This document shows positions 48,198 through 58,088 of a stretch of DNA of 64,000 nt, one piece after another. The notes beneath the pieces are model-generated. The model had not been told where the DNA came from and did not search any database. It saw only the letters and a program-made list of their open reading frames with translations. The position numbers and the translations under genes were made by a program. The stretch comes from Hydrogenophilales bacterium 16-64-40. Its GTDB lineage: Bacteria; Pseudomonadota; Gammaproteobacteria; Burkholderiales; Thiobacillaceae. Location: assembly GCA_002256995.1 (NCBI GenBank), contig NCGX01000011.1, positions 1 to 64,000 on the forward strand. Reading direction: 5' to 3'. Position 1 is the stretch's first letter. Each line of letters opens with the position of its first letter.

Positions 48198-49138
48198 CGG
48201 GGCGCCCGCAGCATGTCCTGCACCTGCAAGGCGTAGGGACGGAAGGCGCTCAGCTCGTGGCCGTCCACCTCGGCGAAGCCACCGAAACCGCCACGCAGCA
48301 TGAAAGCCTGTCCCTCGGGCGTGGCGGCAAAATCCAGCAGCGTGCGGCGCACAGCCTGTGCCTCGGCGTCACGCAGGCGCGGATGGGTGAGGTACGTCAG
48401 GCTGGACAAAGGCGGGGTCTCGGCGAGCACGCGCACTTGCTGGCGTAACTCGGGGGGCATCAGTCTGTAGGTTGGCAGCCCCAGCATGGCAGCGTCCGTG
48501 CGCCCGTTGATGACCTGCATCGCGGCGTTGAGGTGGGTGCCGGCATCCGTTGTCTGGTAATCGATGTTGCGCCTGAGCCCATGCGCGGCCAGTTCGGCGT
48601 GAAGGGCCAATGTCACCACGGCGAGGGGATCGGCGGCGGCGATGGTGCGGCCGCGCAGCGCGTCAAGCGAATCAAGCGAATCAAGCGGCGAATCGGACTT
48701 GACCACCAGCAGGCCGCGCACGGGCTGGACATATTTCAGCAGCGGCCGGTAGCCGGCATCCTGCCGTGCCAGCCAAGCCAGGTGCGGGGCGGTCAGCAGG
48801 ATGTCGTATTCGCCCTGGCGGGTGCGTTCGACAAAGGTTTTGAAGTCGCGCGCCGTGTAGATGACGACCTGCCGCCGCAAATGCTTTTCCAGCACGTCGG
48901 CAAGCGGGCGGTAAGTCTCGACGGTCTGCCTTGCCGTCAAATGGGGAAAAATCCCGAATGTCAGCGGTTTGTCCGCGCCGAAAGCGGGCTGGATGCCCGC
49001 GATCAGCAGCCAGACCCAAACCAGCAGGCGGGCGGGCGGGCAGGACTGCCCATCCGCCCGCCGTTCATTGCCGGCAGGATGCATGAGCGCATGCAGGATG
49101 CGACGGGGCAGACCTGGCCACTGGGCAAATGAACGCAA
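48194..49138 (-). CDS. PhnD-like periplasmic substrate-binding protein
   Basis: A 314-residue protein with an N-terminal signal/anchor (LLVWVWLLIAGIQPAFGA) and a phosphonate/phosphite-type binding fold: LTFGIFPHLTARQTVETYRPL and DILLTAPHLAWLARQDAGYRP are typical PhnD-family segments. There is no ABC permease nearby; instead its stop overlaps the start of the GGDEF-EAL sensor, so it probably acts as the receptor part of a signalling pair. It contains an SLDSLDSLD tandem repeat. A downstream ATG (48-57 bases in) could be the true start, since the first residues are not hydrophobic. Confidence 0.8.
   Translation of the reverse strand: MRSFAQWPGLPRRILHALMHPAGNERRADGQSCPPARLLVWVWLLIAGIQPAFGADKPLTFGIFPHLTARQTVETYRPLADVLEKHLRRQVVIYTARDFKTFVERTRQGEYDILLTAPHLAWLARQDAGYRPLLKYVQPVRGLLVVKSDSPLDSLDSLDALRGRTIAAADPLAVVTLALHAELAAHGLRRNIDYQTTDAGTHLNAAMQVINGRTDAAMLGLPTYRLMPPELRQQVRVLAETPPLSSLTYLTHPRLRDAEAQAVRRTLLDFAATPEGQAFMLRGGFGGFAEVDGHELSAFRPYALQVQDMLRAPR
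48663..48687 (-). repeat. 9-bp in-frame tandem repeat
   Basis: TCAAGCGAA occurs twice consecutively (48663-48671, 48672-48680) and a third, partial copy follows, coding Ser-Leu-Asp repeats on the reverse strand inside the PhnD-like gene. Confidence 0.8.
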
Positions 49139-49153
49139 GGTTTCTTTCCTTGT

Positions 49154-50482
49154 TTACAGCGACTTTTGCAGAACCTTGGATTTTCGCATGTAGTTGTAGA
49201 GCGCCTGTTTGCTTTTGGGCAGGTGGTTGGGGCTGCTGTCGACGAAGCCGCGTTCCTCGAACCAGTGTTCGGAGCGGGTCGTCAGGACGAACAGGTTTTT
49301 GAAGCCGGCCTTTTTGCCCTTTTTCTCGGCTTCTGCCAGCAGCAGGTCGCCAAAGCCACGTCCACGGAACTCTTTCGAGACTGCCAGGCAGGCAAGTTCG
49401 GCCGCATGTTCCTCGGGGAAGGGATAAAGCGCGGCGCAGCCGGCGATGACGCCGTCGGATTCGAGCACCAGGAAGCGGTCGATCTCCATTTCCAGCAACT
49501 CGCGCGAGCGCCTCACCAGGATGCCCTCGCGCTCCAGCGGTTCGATCAGGCCGAGGATGCCGCCGACGTCGTCGATGGTGGCGGGGCGCAGGGTCTCCAA
49601 CGGCGCCGGGGTGACGAGCGTGCCGACGCCTTCACGGGTGAACAGTTCGGACAGCAGCGCGCCGTCACGGTGGCGGCTGATCAGGTGGGCGCGCTTGACG
49701 CCACCGGTGCAGGCGGTGATCGCGCACGGCAGGTAATAGGCGACGTCCTCCGGCAGCTTCTTCGCCTTGCTCTGCCCCGCTTTTTCGAGCACCTGTCGCG
49801 CCTCATTGACGGTGAGGGCGTTGTGGATGGTGCGGCCCTTGTCCGGCACCCCTTCGGTGTTCATCAGGAAGATCAGCTTGTCGGCCGCCAGTTCGACCGC
49901 GGCCTGGGTTGCCACGTCTTCCAGGCTGAGGTTGAAGATCTCGCCGGTCGGCGAATAGCCGATCGGCGAGAGCAGCACGATGTCGTGCTGGTCCAGCCGT
50001 CTGCGAATGGCGGCGGCGGCGATCTTGCGCACCTCGCCAGTGTGCAGCAGGTCGACGCCGTCGCGCACGCCCAGCGGCTGCGCGGTAACGAAATTGCCCG
50101 AGGCCACCCGGATGTCGGCCCCCGCCATCGGCGTGTTGGCCAGCCCCAGCGACAGCAGCGCCTCGATCTCCACCCGCACCGTGCCGGCGGCTTCCTTGAC
50201 GCACGCCAGCGCCCGGTCGTCGGTGACGCGCAGGCCGTTCACATAGCGGATCGCGGTGCCGTTTTCGGTCAGCCGCGCCTCCACCTGCGGCCGCACCCCG
50301 TGCACCAGCACCAGCCGCACGCCCAGGCTGCTCAGCAGGTTGACGTCATGTGCCAACTGCACGAAGCCGCCGTCGGCCACCAATTCGCCGCCGAAGGCGA
50401 TGACGAAAGTCTTGCCGCGGAAGCCGTGGATGTACGGCGCGGCAGAGCGGAACCAGTGGACGAAATCGGTAGTGTCTTTCAA
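49154..50482 (-). CDS. argA: Amino-acid N-acetyltransferase (N-acetylglutamate synthase)
   Basis: First enzyme of arginine biosynthesis, acetylating glutamate. The 442-residue product has an amino acid kinase-like N-terminal domain (LLSSLGVRLVLVHGVRPQVE) that normally holds arginine feedback inhibition, and a C-terminal GNAT acetyltransferase domain (CLAVSKEFRGRGFGDLLLAE, FVLTTRSEHWFEERGF). No in-frame ATG/GTG suits the family N-terminus; TTG at 50482 (read as M-KDTTDFVHW) gives the length of E. coli ArgA (443), so a TTG start is assigned with moderate certainty. Confidence 0.9.
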   Translation of the reverse strand: MKDTTDFVHWFRSAAPYIHGFRGKTFVIAFGGELVADGGFVQLAHDVNLLSSLGVRLVLVHGVRPQVEARLTENGTAIRYVNGLRVTDDRALACVKEAAGTVRVEIEALLSLGLANTPMAGADIRVASGNFVTAQPLGVRDGVDLLHTGEVRKIAAAAIRRRLDQHDIVLLSPIGYSPTGEIFNLSLEDVATQAAVELAADKLIFLMNTEGVPDKGRTIHNALTVNEARQVLEKAGQSKAKKLPEDVAYYLPCAITACTGGVKRAHLISRHRDGALLSELFTREGVGTLVTPAPLETLRPATIDDVGGILGLIEPLEREGILVRRSRELLEMEIDRFLVLESDGVIAGCAALYPFPEEHAAELACLAVSKEFRGRGFGDLLLAEAEKKGKKAGFKNLFVLTTRSEHWFEERGFVDSSPNHLPKSKQALYNYMRKSKVLQKSL

Positions 50483-50544
50483 CGGATTTGCCTGAACAGG
50501 ATTGGAGACGCGAAGGATACCGAAAAACCCCCGGCGGACTGCAC

Positions 50545-51273
50545 CTAGAAATCGCCCCACAGGGTTTGCATCGCCGCCAGCGCCGCCAGCGCGGCGGTCT
50601 CGGTGCGCAGTACGCGCGGCCCCAGCCGCACCGGGATGGCGCCCGTCGTGTGCAGCGCAGCGATCTCGTCGGCCTCGAAGCCGCCTTCGGGGCCGGCCAC
50701 CAGCCAATCCTGTCCTTCTGGCTGCTGCAGGTCGGCCAGTCGCGCTTCGGCCAGCGGCGACAGGAACAGCAGCCGTCCGCCCGGTCGCTGCCCGAGCCAG
50801 TGTGCCAGCGGCAGCGGCGGCGCCACCACAGGCACCTGGTTGCGGCCACACTGCTCGCAGGCGCTCGCCACCACGCCCTGCCAGTGAGCGACGCGACGGT
50901 CGGCGCGCTCGCCCGTGAGTTTCACCACGCTGCGTCTGGCGGCGATCGGCTGGATCGCCGCCACCCCGAGTTCGACCGCCTTCTGCAGCGTGTAGTCCAT
51001 GCGCTCGCCGCTGGAAATCCCCTGCGCCAGCATCACGCGCAGGCGCGATTCGCGCTCGAGGGCGGCAAACTCGGTGACGCCGACCGCAACCTCGTCTTTG
51101 TTGATTCGCTCGATGCGCGCGGCGAATTCGCCGCCCCGCCCGTTGAACAGGATGATCGTATCGTCCACCGCCAGCCGCAGCGCGCGCGCGGCGTGACGCG
51201 CCGGACCGGGCGGCAGGCTGAAACGGGCGCCTGGGGCGAGCGGCTGATCGAGATAAAAACGCGGTGCGGACAT
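50545..51273 (-). CDS. rsmE: 16S rRNA (uracil(1498)-N(3))-methyltransferase RsmE
   Basis: SPOUT-class methyltransferase of U1498 in 16S rRNA. The 242-residue product shows the family N-terminus MSAPRFYLDQPL, QGISSGERMDYTLQKAVELGV, the SAM/knot motif GPEGGFEADEI and the C-terminal RLGPRVLRTETAALAAL. It lies divergent from the thioredoxin-like gene and 62 bases upstream of argA. No anomalies. Confidence 0.96.
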   Translation of the reverse strand: MSAPRFYLDQPLAPGARFSLPPGPARHAARALRLAVDDTIILFNGRGGEFAARIERINKDEVAVGVTEFAALERESRLRVMLAQGISSGERMDYTLQKAVELGVAAIQPIAARRSVVKLTGERADRRVAHWQGVVASACEQCGRNQVPVVAPPLPLAHWLGQRPGGRLLFLSPLAEARLADLQQPEGQDWLVAGPEGGFEADEIAALHTTGAIPVRLGPRVLRTETAALAALAAMQTLWGDF

Positions 51274-51317
51274 ATTGCTATTATGCCGGGATTGACCCCG
51301 AATTCTTGGAGCGCGCC

Positions 51318-51875
51318 ATGGTTTCCCTGACCACCCCCGTATGTGATTTTGGCTGGAAAGCCCCCGATTTCAGCCTGCCGGGCGTCGACGGAAAACGGTG
51401 GACGCTGGCCGACGCGATGGGGCCGAACGGCCTGCTGGTGATGTTCGTCTGCAACCACTGCCCCTATGTGAAGGCGATCCGGACCCGGCTGGTGCGCGAT
51501 CTGGCCGAGCTCAAACAACACGGCATTCACGCCATCGCCATCATGTCGAACGACCCGACCGACTACGAGGAGGACTCGTTCGACAACATGAAACTGGTGG
51601 CGACGGAATTCGACTTCCCCTTTCCGTACGTGATCGACGAAACGCAGGCGGTGGCAAAAGCCTACGGCGCGGTATGCACGCCGGACTTCTTCGGCTTCAA
51701 CCGGAATTTCGAATTGCAGTACCGTGGCCGCTTCGACGAATCGCGCAAGGACACCGCGCCCGAGGGCGTGCGCCGCGACCTGTTCGAGGCGATGAAGGAC
51801 ATTGCGGCCACCGGCCGCGGCCCTGCGGAACAGATCCCCAGCATGGGCTGTTCGATCAAGTGGAAGGAGGCATGA
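51318..51875 (+). CDS. Thioredoxin-fold peroxiredoxin/AhpC-TSA family protein
   Basis: A 185-residue cytoplasmic protein with a thioredoxin fold and the motif CNHCPYVKAI, a CXXC redox pair typical of a widespread thioredoxin-like (AhpC-TSA related) family. It begins MVSLTTPVCDFGWKAPDFSL at 51318, after GGAG; the frame is open upstream, but this is the expected start. The conserved DPTDYEEDSFDNM and GRFDESRKDTAP segments are consistent with the family. Specific substrate unknown. It is followed closely by a methyltransferase. Confidence 0.85.
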   Translation: MVSLTTPVCDFGWKAPDFSLPGVDGKRWTLADAMGPNGLLVMFVCNHCPYVKAIRTRLVRDLAELKQHGIHAIAIMSNDPTDYEEDSFDNMKLVATEFDFPFPYVIDETQAVAKAYGAVCTPDFFGFNRNFELQYRGRFDESRKDTAPEGVRRDLFEAMKDIAATGRGPAEQIPSMGCSIKWKEA

Positions 51876-51876
51876 C

Positions 51877-52491
51877 ATGGTCGACCGCCGGCAGCATTGG
51901 GAAGCCGTTTACCGCAGCAAGGCAGCCGGTGATGTCAGCTGGTTCCAGCCGCATGCCGCGTCGTCGCTGCGCCTGATCGAGGGCTGTGCGGACAGGGAGG
52001 CGCACATCATCGACGTCGGCGGCGGCAACTCGGTACTGGTGGACGACCTGGCGGACGCCGGCTACCGGAATTTGAGTGTGCTCGATCTCGCCGAGTCGGC
52101 GCTGGCGGCCAGCCGCGCGCGGCTCGGCGAACGCGCACAGTCGGTGCAGTGGATCGCAGGCGACATCACCCGGGTCGAGTTGCCGGTCGCGCGCTATGAC
52201 GTCTGGCATGACCGCGCGGTATTCCATTTCCTGACCGACCCGGCCGATCGCGCGCACTATGTCGAACAGGTGTTGACGAGCGTGAAGCCCGGCGGACATG
52301 TCATCATCGCCGCTTTCGGCCCCGGCGGGCCGCTGCAATGCTCGGGGCTCGACGTCATGCGCTACGCGCCCGACGCGCTGCATGCCGAGTTTGGCGCGCC
52401 TTTCCGGCTGTTGCGGTACGAAACCGAAATCCACCACACCCCCTCGGGACAGGAGCAGGAATTTGTTTATTGTTATTGCCGGCGCACCTGA
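51877..52491 (+). CDS. Class I SAM-dependent methyltransferase
   Basis: A 204-residue protein with the SAM motif IIDVGGGNSVLVDDL, then VLDLAESALAASRARL and the segment PARYDVWHDRAVFHF-like (WHDRAVFHFLTDPADR). It looks like a thiopurine/small-molecule methyltransferase type of unknown substrate. GGAGG lies before ATG 51877. It is one base after the thioredoxin gene and two bases before the inositol-phosphatase gene. Confidence 0.85.
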   Translation: MVDRRQHWEAVYRSKAAGDVSWFQPHAASSLRLIEGCADREAHIIDVGGGNSVLVDDLADAGYRNLSVLDLAESALAASRARLGERAQSVQWIAGDITRVELPVARYDVWHDRAVFHFLTDPADRAHYVEQVLTSVKPGGHVIIAAFGPGGPLQCSGLDVMRYAPDALHAEFGAPFRLLRYETEIHHTPSGQEQEFVYCYCRRT

Positions 52492-52493
52492 TC

Positions 52494-53276
52494 ATGCTTG
52501 AAGACGTCGAGGCAATCGTTCGCGAAATCGCGCAGCGCGAGGTCACGCCGCGCTTTCTCAAGGTGAAGCACAGCCACAAGCCGGACGGCAGCCTGTTTAC
52601 CGAAGCGGACTCCGAGACGCAGGCCGCGCTGGAGGCAGCGCTGCCAAGGATCCGCGACGTGCCGGTGCTGGGCGAGGAGATGACCGAGCAGCGGCAGCAC
52701 GACGCCTGGGATGCCGGCCGCGATGGCCTGTGGTGCGTCGATCCGATCGACGGTACCTCCAACTTTGTCGCCGGCGTGCCGTATTTCGCCGTGTCGGTGG
52801 CGTATCTCTACAAGGGCGAGCGCCAGTTGGGCGTGGTGTACGACCCCATTGCCGACGAGATGTTCAGCGCCGAGCGCGGCCGCGGCGCGCATCTGAACGG
52901 CGAGCCGCTGCCCTTGCGGGCGCCCGTCGCCGAACTGCGCCGCGCACTCGCCGGGGTCGAGATGAAGCGCATCGACCGCGCGCTCGCCGGACGCCTCGCG
53001 GCATGGCCGCCGTATGCCTCGCAGCGCAATTTCGGCGCCTCCACGCTGGACTGGTGCTACACCGCCGCCGGGCGTTTCGACATCTATGTGCATGGCGGGC
53101 AGAAGCTGTGGGATTACGCCGCCGGCGCGCTGATCCTGGAAGAGGCGGGCGGGCGGCTGTCCAGCCTGTCGGGCAACTTCGATATCGCCAATATCTGGGA
53201 GCGGTCGGTGGTGGCCTCGGCCAGCCCCGAGCTGTTCGAGCTGTGGCGCGACTGGCTGAAAGCGGCCGGCGCATAA
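52494..53276 (+). CDS. Inositol monophosphatase family protein
   Basis: A 260-residue Mg-dependent phosphatase. Active-site motifs are [10 protein letters not shown] (with the first metal glutamate region near GEEMTE), [15 protein letters not shown] and the C-terminal [17 protein letters not shown]. Family members hydrolyse inositol phosphate, 3'-phosphoadenosine 5'-phosphate or fructose 1,6-bisphosphate. A Calvin-cycle role is tempting given the tkt-gap-pgk block downstream, but cannot be told from sequence. The start ATG at 52494 follows the methyltransferase stop by two bases. Confidence 0.88.
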   Translation: MLEDVEAIVREIAQREVTPRFLKVKHSHKPDGSLFTEADSETQAALEAALPRIRDVPVLGEEMTEQRQHDAWDAGRDGLWCVDPIDGTSNFVAGVPYFAVSVAYLYKGERQLGVVYDPIADEMFSAERGRGAHLNGEPLPLRAPVAELRRALAGVEMKRIDRALAGRLAAWPPYASQRNFGASTLDWCYTAAGRFDIYVHGGQKLWDYAAGALILEEAGGRLSSLSGNFDIANIWERSVVASASPELFELWRDWLKAAGA

Positions 53277-53511
53277 GCCAGGCCATCGGGCAAATAAAAA
53301 GATTTTAGAGCGCGATCCTGCGTGGGCGCCCGAGCTGTGCGCGCTAACTTGTTGTTGCGGCGATTCATTTCTCGGCTTTTGCCCCGGCTTGCGGAAGCCG
53401 GGCCTGCTAGCGGATAATCAAGGTTTTTGCATATTCTGCCCAAGCTGCCGCTGCACGGCTTTCGCGGGCGGGATTTGCGAATGCTTTTTTTACTTAGCTG
53501 AAGGGAACGCA
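53277..53511 (+). other. tkt upstream region with hairpin and possible promoter
   Basis: The 235 bases before tkt contain a hairpin CCCGGCTT (53383-53390) / AAGCCGGG (53395-53402) and a plausible -10 element GATAAT (53413-53418) with a weak -35 TTGCGG at 53389-53394 (spacing 18). It also holds the ribosome-binding site GAAGGGAA. A CbbR-type operator could not be identified by eye. Confidence 0.4.
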
Positions 53512-55497
53512 ATGCCTACCCGTAACGACCTGGCCAATGCCATCCGCGCGCTTGCGATGGATGCTGTCGAAAAAGCCAAATCCGGCCACCCCGGCGCCCC
53601 CATGGGCATGGCGGAAATCGCTGAAACGCTGTGGAATCACCACCTGCGCCACAACCCCACCAACCCCAAGTGGGCGGACCGCGACCGCTTCGTGCTGTCG
53701 AACGGCCACGGCTCGATGCTGCTCTACGCATTGCTGCACCTGACCGGCTACGATCTGTCGATAGACGACATCAAGCAGTTCCGCCAGCTGCACTCCAAGA
53801 CCCCCGGTCACCCCGAATACGGCTACGCGCCCGGCATCGAGACCACTACTGGCCCGCTCGGCCAGGGCATCACCAACGCCGTCGGCATGGCGATGGCGGA
53901 AAAGGTCCTCGCCGCCGAATTCAACAAGCCCGACCACACCATCGTCGACCACCACACCTACGCGTTCCTGGGCGACGGCTGCATGATGGAAGGCATTTCT
54001 CACGAGTCGTGCGCGCTGGCCGGCACCTGGAAGCTCGGCAAGCTGATCGCCTTCTGGGACGACAACGGCATCTCGATCGACGGCCACATCGAACACTGGT
54101 ACACCGACGACACCGCCAAGCGCTTTGAAGCCTACGGCTGGCACGTCATCCCCAATGTCGACGGCCACGACGTCGTTGCGCTGGAAGCCGCGATCCAGTC
54201 CGCCAAGGCCGAAACCGGCAGGCCTACCCTGGTCTGCTGCAAGACCATCATCGGCAAAGGCTCGCCCAACAAGGCCGGCACCCACGACGTGCACGGCGCC
54301 GCGCTGGGCCACGACGAAGTCCTGGCGACCCGCAAGAACATGGGCTGGGACCACGACGCCTTTGAAGTCCCCGCCGACATCTACGCCGGCTGGGATGCCA
54401 AGACCAAGGGCCAGGGGCTGGAAACGCTGTGGAACAACAAGTTCGCCGAATACAAGGCAGCCTACCCGGCCGAAGCCGCCGAATTCGAACGCCGCATGAA
54501 GGGCGAACTGCCTGCCAACTGGAAGGCGCACGTCGCCGAGAAACTGGCGGCGATCAACACCAAGGGCGAAACCGTCGCCACCCGCAAGGCCTCGCAAATT
54601 GCGATCAACGCGCTCGCGTCCGCGCTGCCCGAGTTCCTCGGCGGTTCGGCCGACCTCACCGGTTCCAACCTGACCAACTGGGAAGGCTGTCATCCGGTGC
54701 GCCACGGCAACCCCGGCAACTACATCAGCTACGGCGTGCGTGAGTTCGGCATGGCCGCGATCATGAACGGCATGGCGCTGCACGGCGGCCTGCTGCCCTT
54801 CGGCGGCACCTTCCTGATGTTCTCGGAATACTCGCGCAACGCCATCCGCATGGCCGCGCTGATGAAGCAGCGCGTGATTCATGTGTTCACGCACGACTCC
54901 ATCGGCCTCGGCGAAGACGGCCCGACCCACCAGCCGGTCGAGCAGACCGCCACCCTGCGCATGATTCCGAACATCGATGTCTGGCGTCCGTGCGACACGG
55001 TGGAAACGCTGGTCGGCTGGGCGCATTCGGTCGAGCGCACCGACGGCCCCACCTGCCACATCCTGTCCCGCCAGAACCTGCCGTTCATGGCACGCGATGC
55101 CGCCACCCTGGCCAACATCGCCAAGGGCGGTTATGTGCTGAAAGACGCCGCCGCTGCCAAGGCGATCATCATCGCCACCGGCTCCGAAGTCGAACTGGCG
55201 ATGAAGGCGCAGGAAGCGCTGGCCGCAGAAGGTATCGCCGTGCGCGTGGTGTCGATGCCGTCGACCAACACCTTCGACCGTCAGGACGCCGCCTACAAGG
55301 CCAGCGTGCTGCCGAAGGGCCTGCCGCGCGTTGCGGTGGAAGCCGGGGTCACCGACTTCTGGCGCAAGTACGTGGGCCTGGAAGGCGCCGTGATCGGCAT
55401 CGACAGCTTCGGCGAATCCGCGCCCGCGCCGGCGCTGTACAAGCACTTCGGCATCACCACCGAGGCCGTCGTGGCTGCGGTCAAGGGCGTTCTGTAA
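53512..55497 (+). CDS. tkt: Transketolase
   Basis: TPP-dependent transketolase of the Calvin cycle and pentose phosphate pathway. The 661-residue product has the N-terminal TPP-binding domain ([46 protein letters not shown]), a central Pyr domain with [19 protein letters not shown] and [17 protein letters not shown], and a C-terminal domain. The ATG at 53512 follows a good ribosome-binding site. It leads a tkt-gap-pgk-pyk-fba block, as expected in CO2-fixing Thiobacillus-like organisms. Confidence 0.97.
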   Translation: MPTRNDLANAIRALAMDAVEKAKSGHPGAPMGMAEIAETLWNHHLRHNPTNPKWADRDRFVLSNGHGSMLLYALLHLTGYDLSIDDIKQFRQLHSKTPGHPEYGYAPGIETTTGPLGQGITNAVGMAMAEKVLAAEFNKPDHTIVDHHTYAFLGDGCMMEGISHESCALAGTWKLGKLIAFWDDNGISIDGHIEHWYTDDTAKRFEAYGWHVIPNVDGHDVVALEAAIQSAKAETGRPTLVCCKTIIGKGSPNKAGTHDVHGAALGHDEVLATRKNMGWDHDAFEVPADIYAGWDAKTKGQGLETLWNNKFAEYKAAYPAEAAEFERRMKGELPANWKAHVAEKLAAINTKGETVATRKASQIAINALASALPEFLGGSADLTGSNLTNWEGCHPVRHGNPGNYISYGVREFGMAAIMNGMALHGGLLPFGGTFLMFSEYSRNAIRMAALMKQRVIHVFTHDSIGLGEDGPTHQPVEQTATLRMIPNIDVWRPCDTVETLVGWAHSVERTDGPTCHILSRQNLPFMARDAATLANIAKGGYVLKDAAAAKAIIIATGSEVELAMKAQEALAAEGIAVRVVSMPSTNTFDRQDAAYKASVLPKGLPRVAVEAGVTDFWRKYVGLEGAVIGIDSFGESAPAPALYKHFGITTEAVVAAVKGVL

Positions 55498-56625
<1,128 letters not shown>

Positions 56626-56771
56626 GGGGCTAGGGGCCAGGATTCAGGGGTCAGGGATCCAAAGCGCGGGCACGCCCGCACCTTCCCTGATCCCTGAAAT
56701 GTGAGCCTTAAGGCCTGGCGCGGCTAACCCCCGCGCCAACCCTTAAACCTTACTTCCAGGAGAAACAAACC
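56626..56771 (+). repeat. Palindromic intergenic element between gap and pgk
   Basis: Arms TTCAGGGGTCAG (56643-56654) and CTGATCCCTGAA (56687-56698) pair with one mismatch around GCGGGC-AC-GCCCGC (56666-56671, 56674-56679). The GGGGCTAGGGGCCAGG start resembles the element after tkt. Same architecture, different arm sequence. Confidence 0.7.
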
Positions 56772-57971
56772 ATGGCATTCATTCGCGTCACCGATCTCGA
56801 TCTTGCAGGCAAGCGCGTGTTCATCCGCGCCGACATGAACGTCCCGGTCAAGGACGGCAAGGTCACGTCCGACGCCCGCATCACCGCGTCGATGCGCACC
56901 ATCGAGCACTGCCTCAACGCGGGTGCCAAGGTGATGGTCACCTCGCACCTCGGCCGTCCCACCGAAGGCGAATTCAAGGAAGCCGATTCGCTGAAGCCGG
57001 TGGTCGACGTGATTGCGCAAAAGATGGGCAAGAACATTCGCCTGATCCGCGAATGGGTCAATGGCGGGTTTGACGTCGCCGACGGCGAACTGGTGGTGCT
57101 GGAAAACTGCCGCGTCAATCCGGGCGAAAAGAAGAACGTCGACGAGACCGCCAAGAAATATGCGGCGTTGTGCGACGTCTTCGTGATGGACGCCTTCGGC
57201 ACCGCACATCGCGCCGAAGCCTCGACCCACGGCATCGCCAAGTTCGCACCTGTCGCCTGCGCCGGCATCCTCTTGACCGAAGAACTCGAGGCGCTGGAAA
57301 AAGCGCTGGCCAACCCGGCGCGACCGATGGTCGCCATCGTCGGCGGCTCCAAGGTGTCGACCAAGCTGACCGTGCTGGAAGCGCTGTCCGAGAAGTGCGA
57401 GCAGCTGGTGGTGGGCGGCGGCATCGCCAACACTTTCCTCAAGGCCACCGGCCATAACGTCGGCAAGTCCTTGTGCGAGGATGACCTGGTGCCGACCGCC
57501 CAGGCGCTGATCGAGAAAATGACGGCGCGCGGCGCGACCATTCCGATCGCGGTCGACGTGGTGGTCAGCAATGAATCGCTGTTTGGCCCGGACGGCAATC
57601 CCAATGCCCCCGCCGTGCTGAAGGATGCGGGCGGCGTGGCCGACGACGAGATGATTTACGACATCGGCCCGAAAAGCGCGCAGGAAGTGGCCGACATCAT
57701 CATGAAGGCCGGCACCGTGTTGTGGAACGGCCCGGTCGGCGTGTTCGAGTTCGACCAGTTTGGCGAAGGCACCAAGACCATCGCCATGGCGATCGCCAAC
57801 ACCGACGCCTTCACCCTGGCCGGCGGCGGCGACACCATCGCCGCGATCCAGAAGTACGGCATCTATGACAAGGTGAGCTACATTTCCACCGCCGGCGGCG
57901 CTTTCCTCGAATACCTGGAAGGCAAGGTACTTCCCGCTGTGGCGATTCTGGAGGAACGCGCGAAGGGCTGA
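56772..57971 (+). CDS. pgk: Phosphoglycerate kinase
   Basis: ATP-dependent conversion of 3-phosphoglycerate to 1,3-bisphosphoglycerate in the Calvin cycle. The 399-residue product begins [20 protein letters not shown] and shows the substrate-binding segments [20 protein letters not shown] and GGSKVSTKL, and the nucleotide loop [10 protein letters not shown] near the C-terminus. The protein is intact. A 11-bp stem hairpin overlaps its stop codon (57959-57981). Confidence 0.97.
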   Translation: MAFIRVTDLDLAGKRVFIRADMNVPVKDGKVTSDARITASMRTIEHCLNAGAKVMVTSHLGRPTEGEFKEADSLKPVVDVIAQKMGKNIRLIREWVNGGFDVADGELVVLENCRVNPGEKKNVDETAKKYAALCDVFVMDAFGTAHRAEASTHGIAKFAPVACAGILLTEELEALEKALANPARPMVAIVGGSKVSTKLTVLEALSEKCEQLVVGGGIANTFLKATGHNVGKSLCEDDLVPTAQALIEKMTARGATIPIAVDVVVSNESLFGPDGNPNAPAVLKDAGGVADDEMIYDIGPKSAQEVADIIMKAGTVLWNGPVGVFEFDQFGEGTKTIAMAIANTDAFTLAGGGDTIAAIQKYGIYDKVSYISTAGGAFLEYLEGKVLPAVAILEERAKG

Positions 57972-57981
57972 GCCCTTCGCG
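57959..57981 (+). terminator. Hairpin at the end of pgk
   Basis: CGCGAAGGGCT (57959-57969) pairs perfectly with AGCCCTTCGCG (57971-57981), spanning the pgk stop codon. There is no T-run, so it may be an attenuator or processing element rather than a true terminator. Confidence 0.45.
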
Positions 57982-58088
57982 GGTGAGGCGCAAGAGAGGA
58001 AACGGGCGCAAGCCTGACGCCTCACCCCTAACGCCATGCGCCTTGCCCTTCCACCCCCCTCACTCCTCACGCCTCACCCATATAAATA
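57981..58088 (+). repeat. Palindromic intergenic element between pgk and pyk
   Basis: GGGTGAGGCG (57981-57990) pairs with CGCCTCACCC (58018-58027); a second CGCCTCACCC copy follows near 58070-58080 just ahead of pyk. It is of the same general kind as the elements beside gap, but with different arm sequences. Confidence 0.65.

Noticed and set aside
53277-53511. CbbR operator upstream of tkt
   Set aside because: T-N11-A pairs occur by chance in this region, and no clear repeated TNA-N7-8-TNA arrangement could be defended; no cbbR gene is adjacent.
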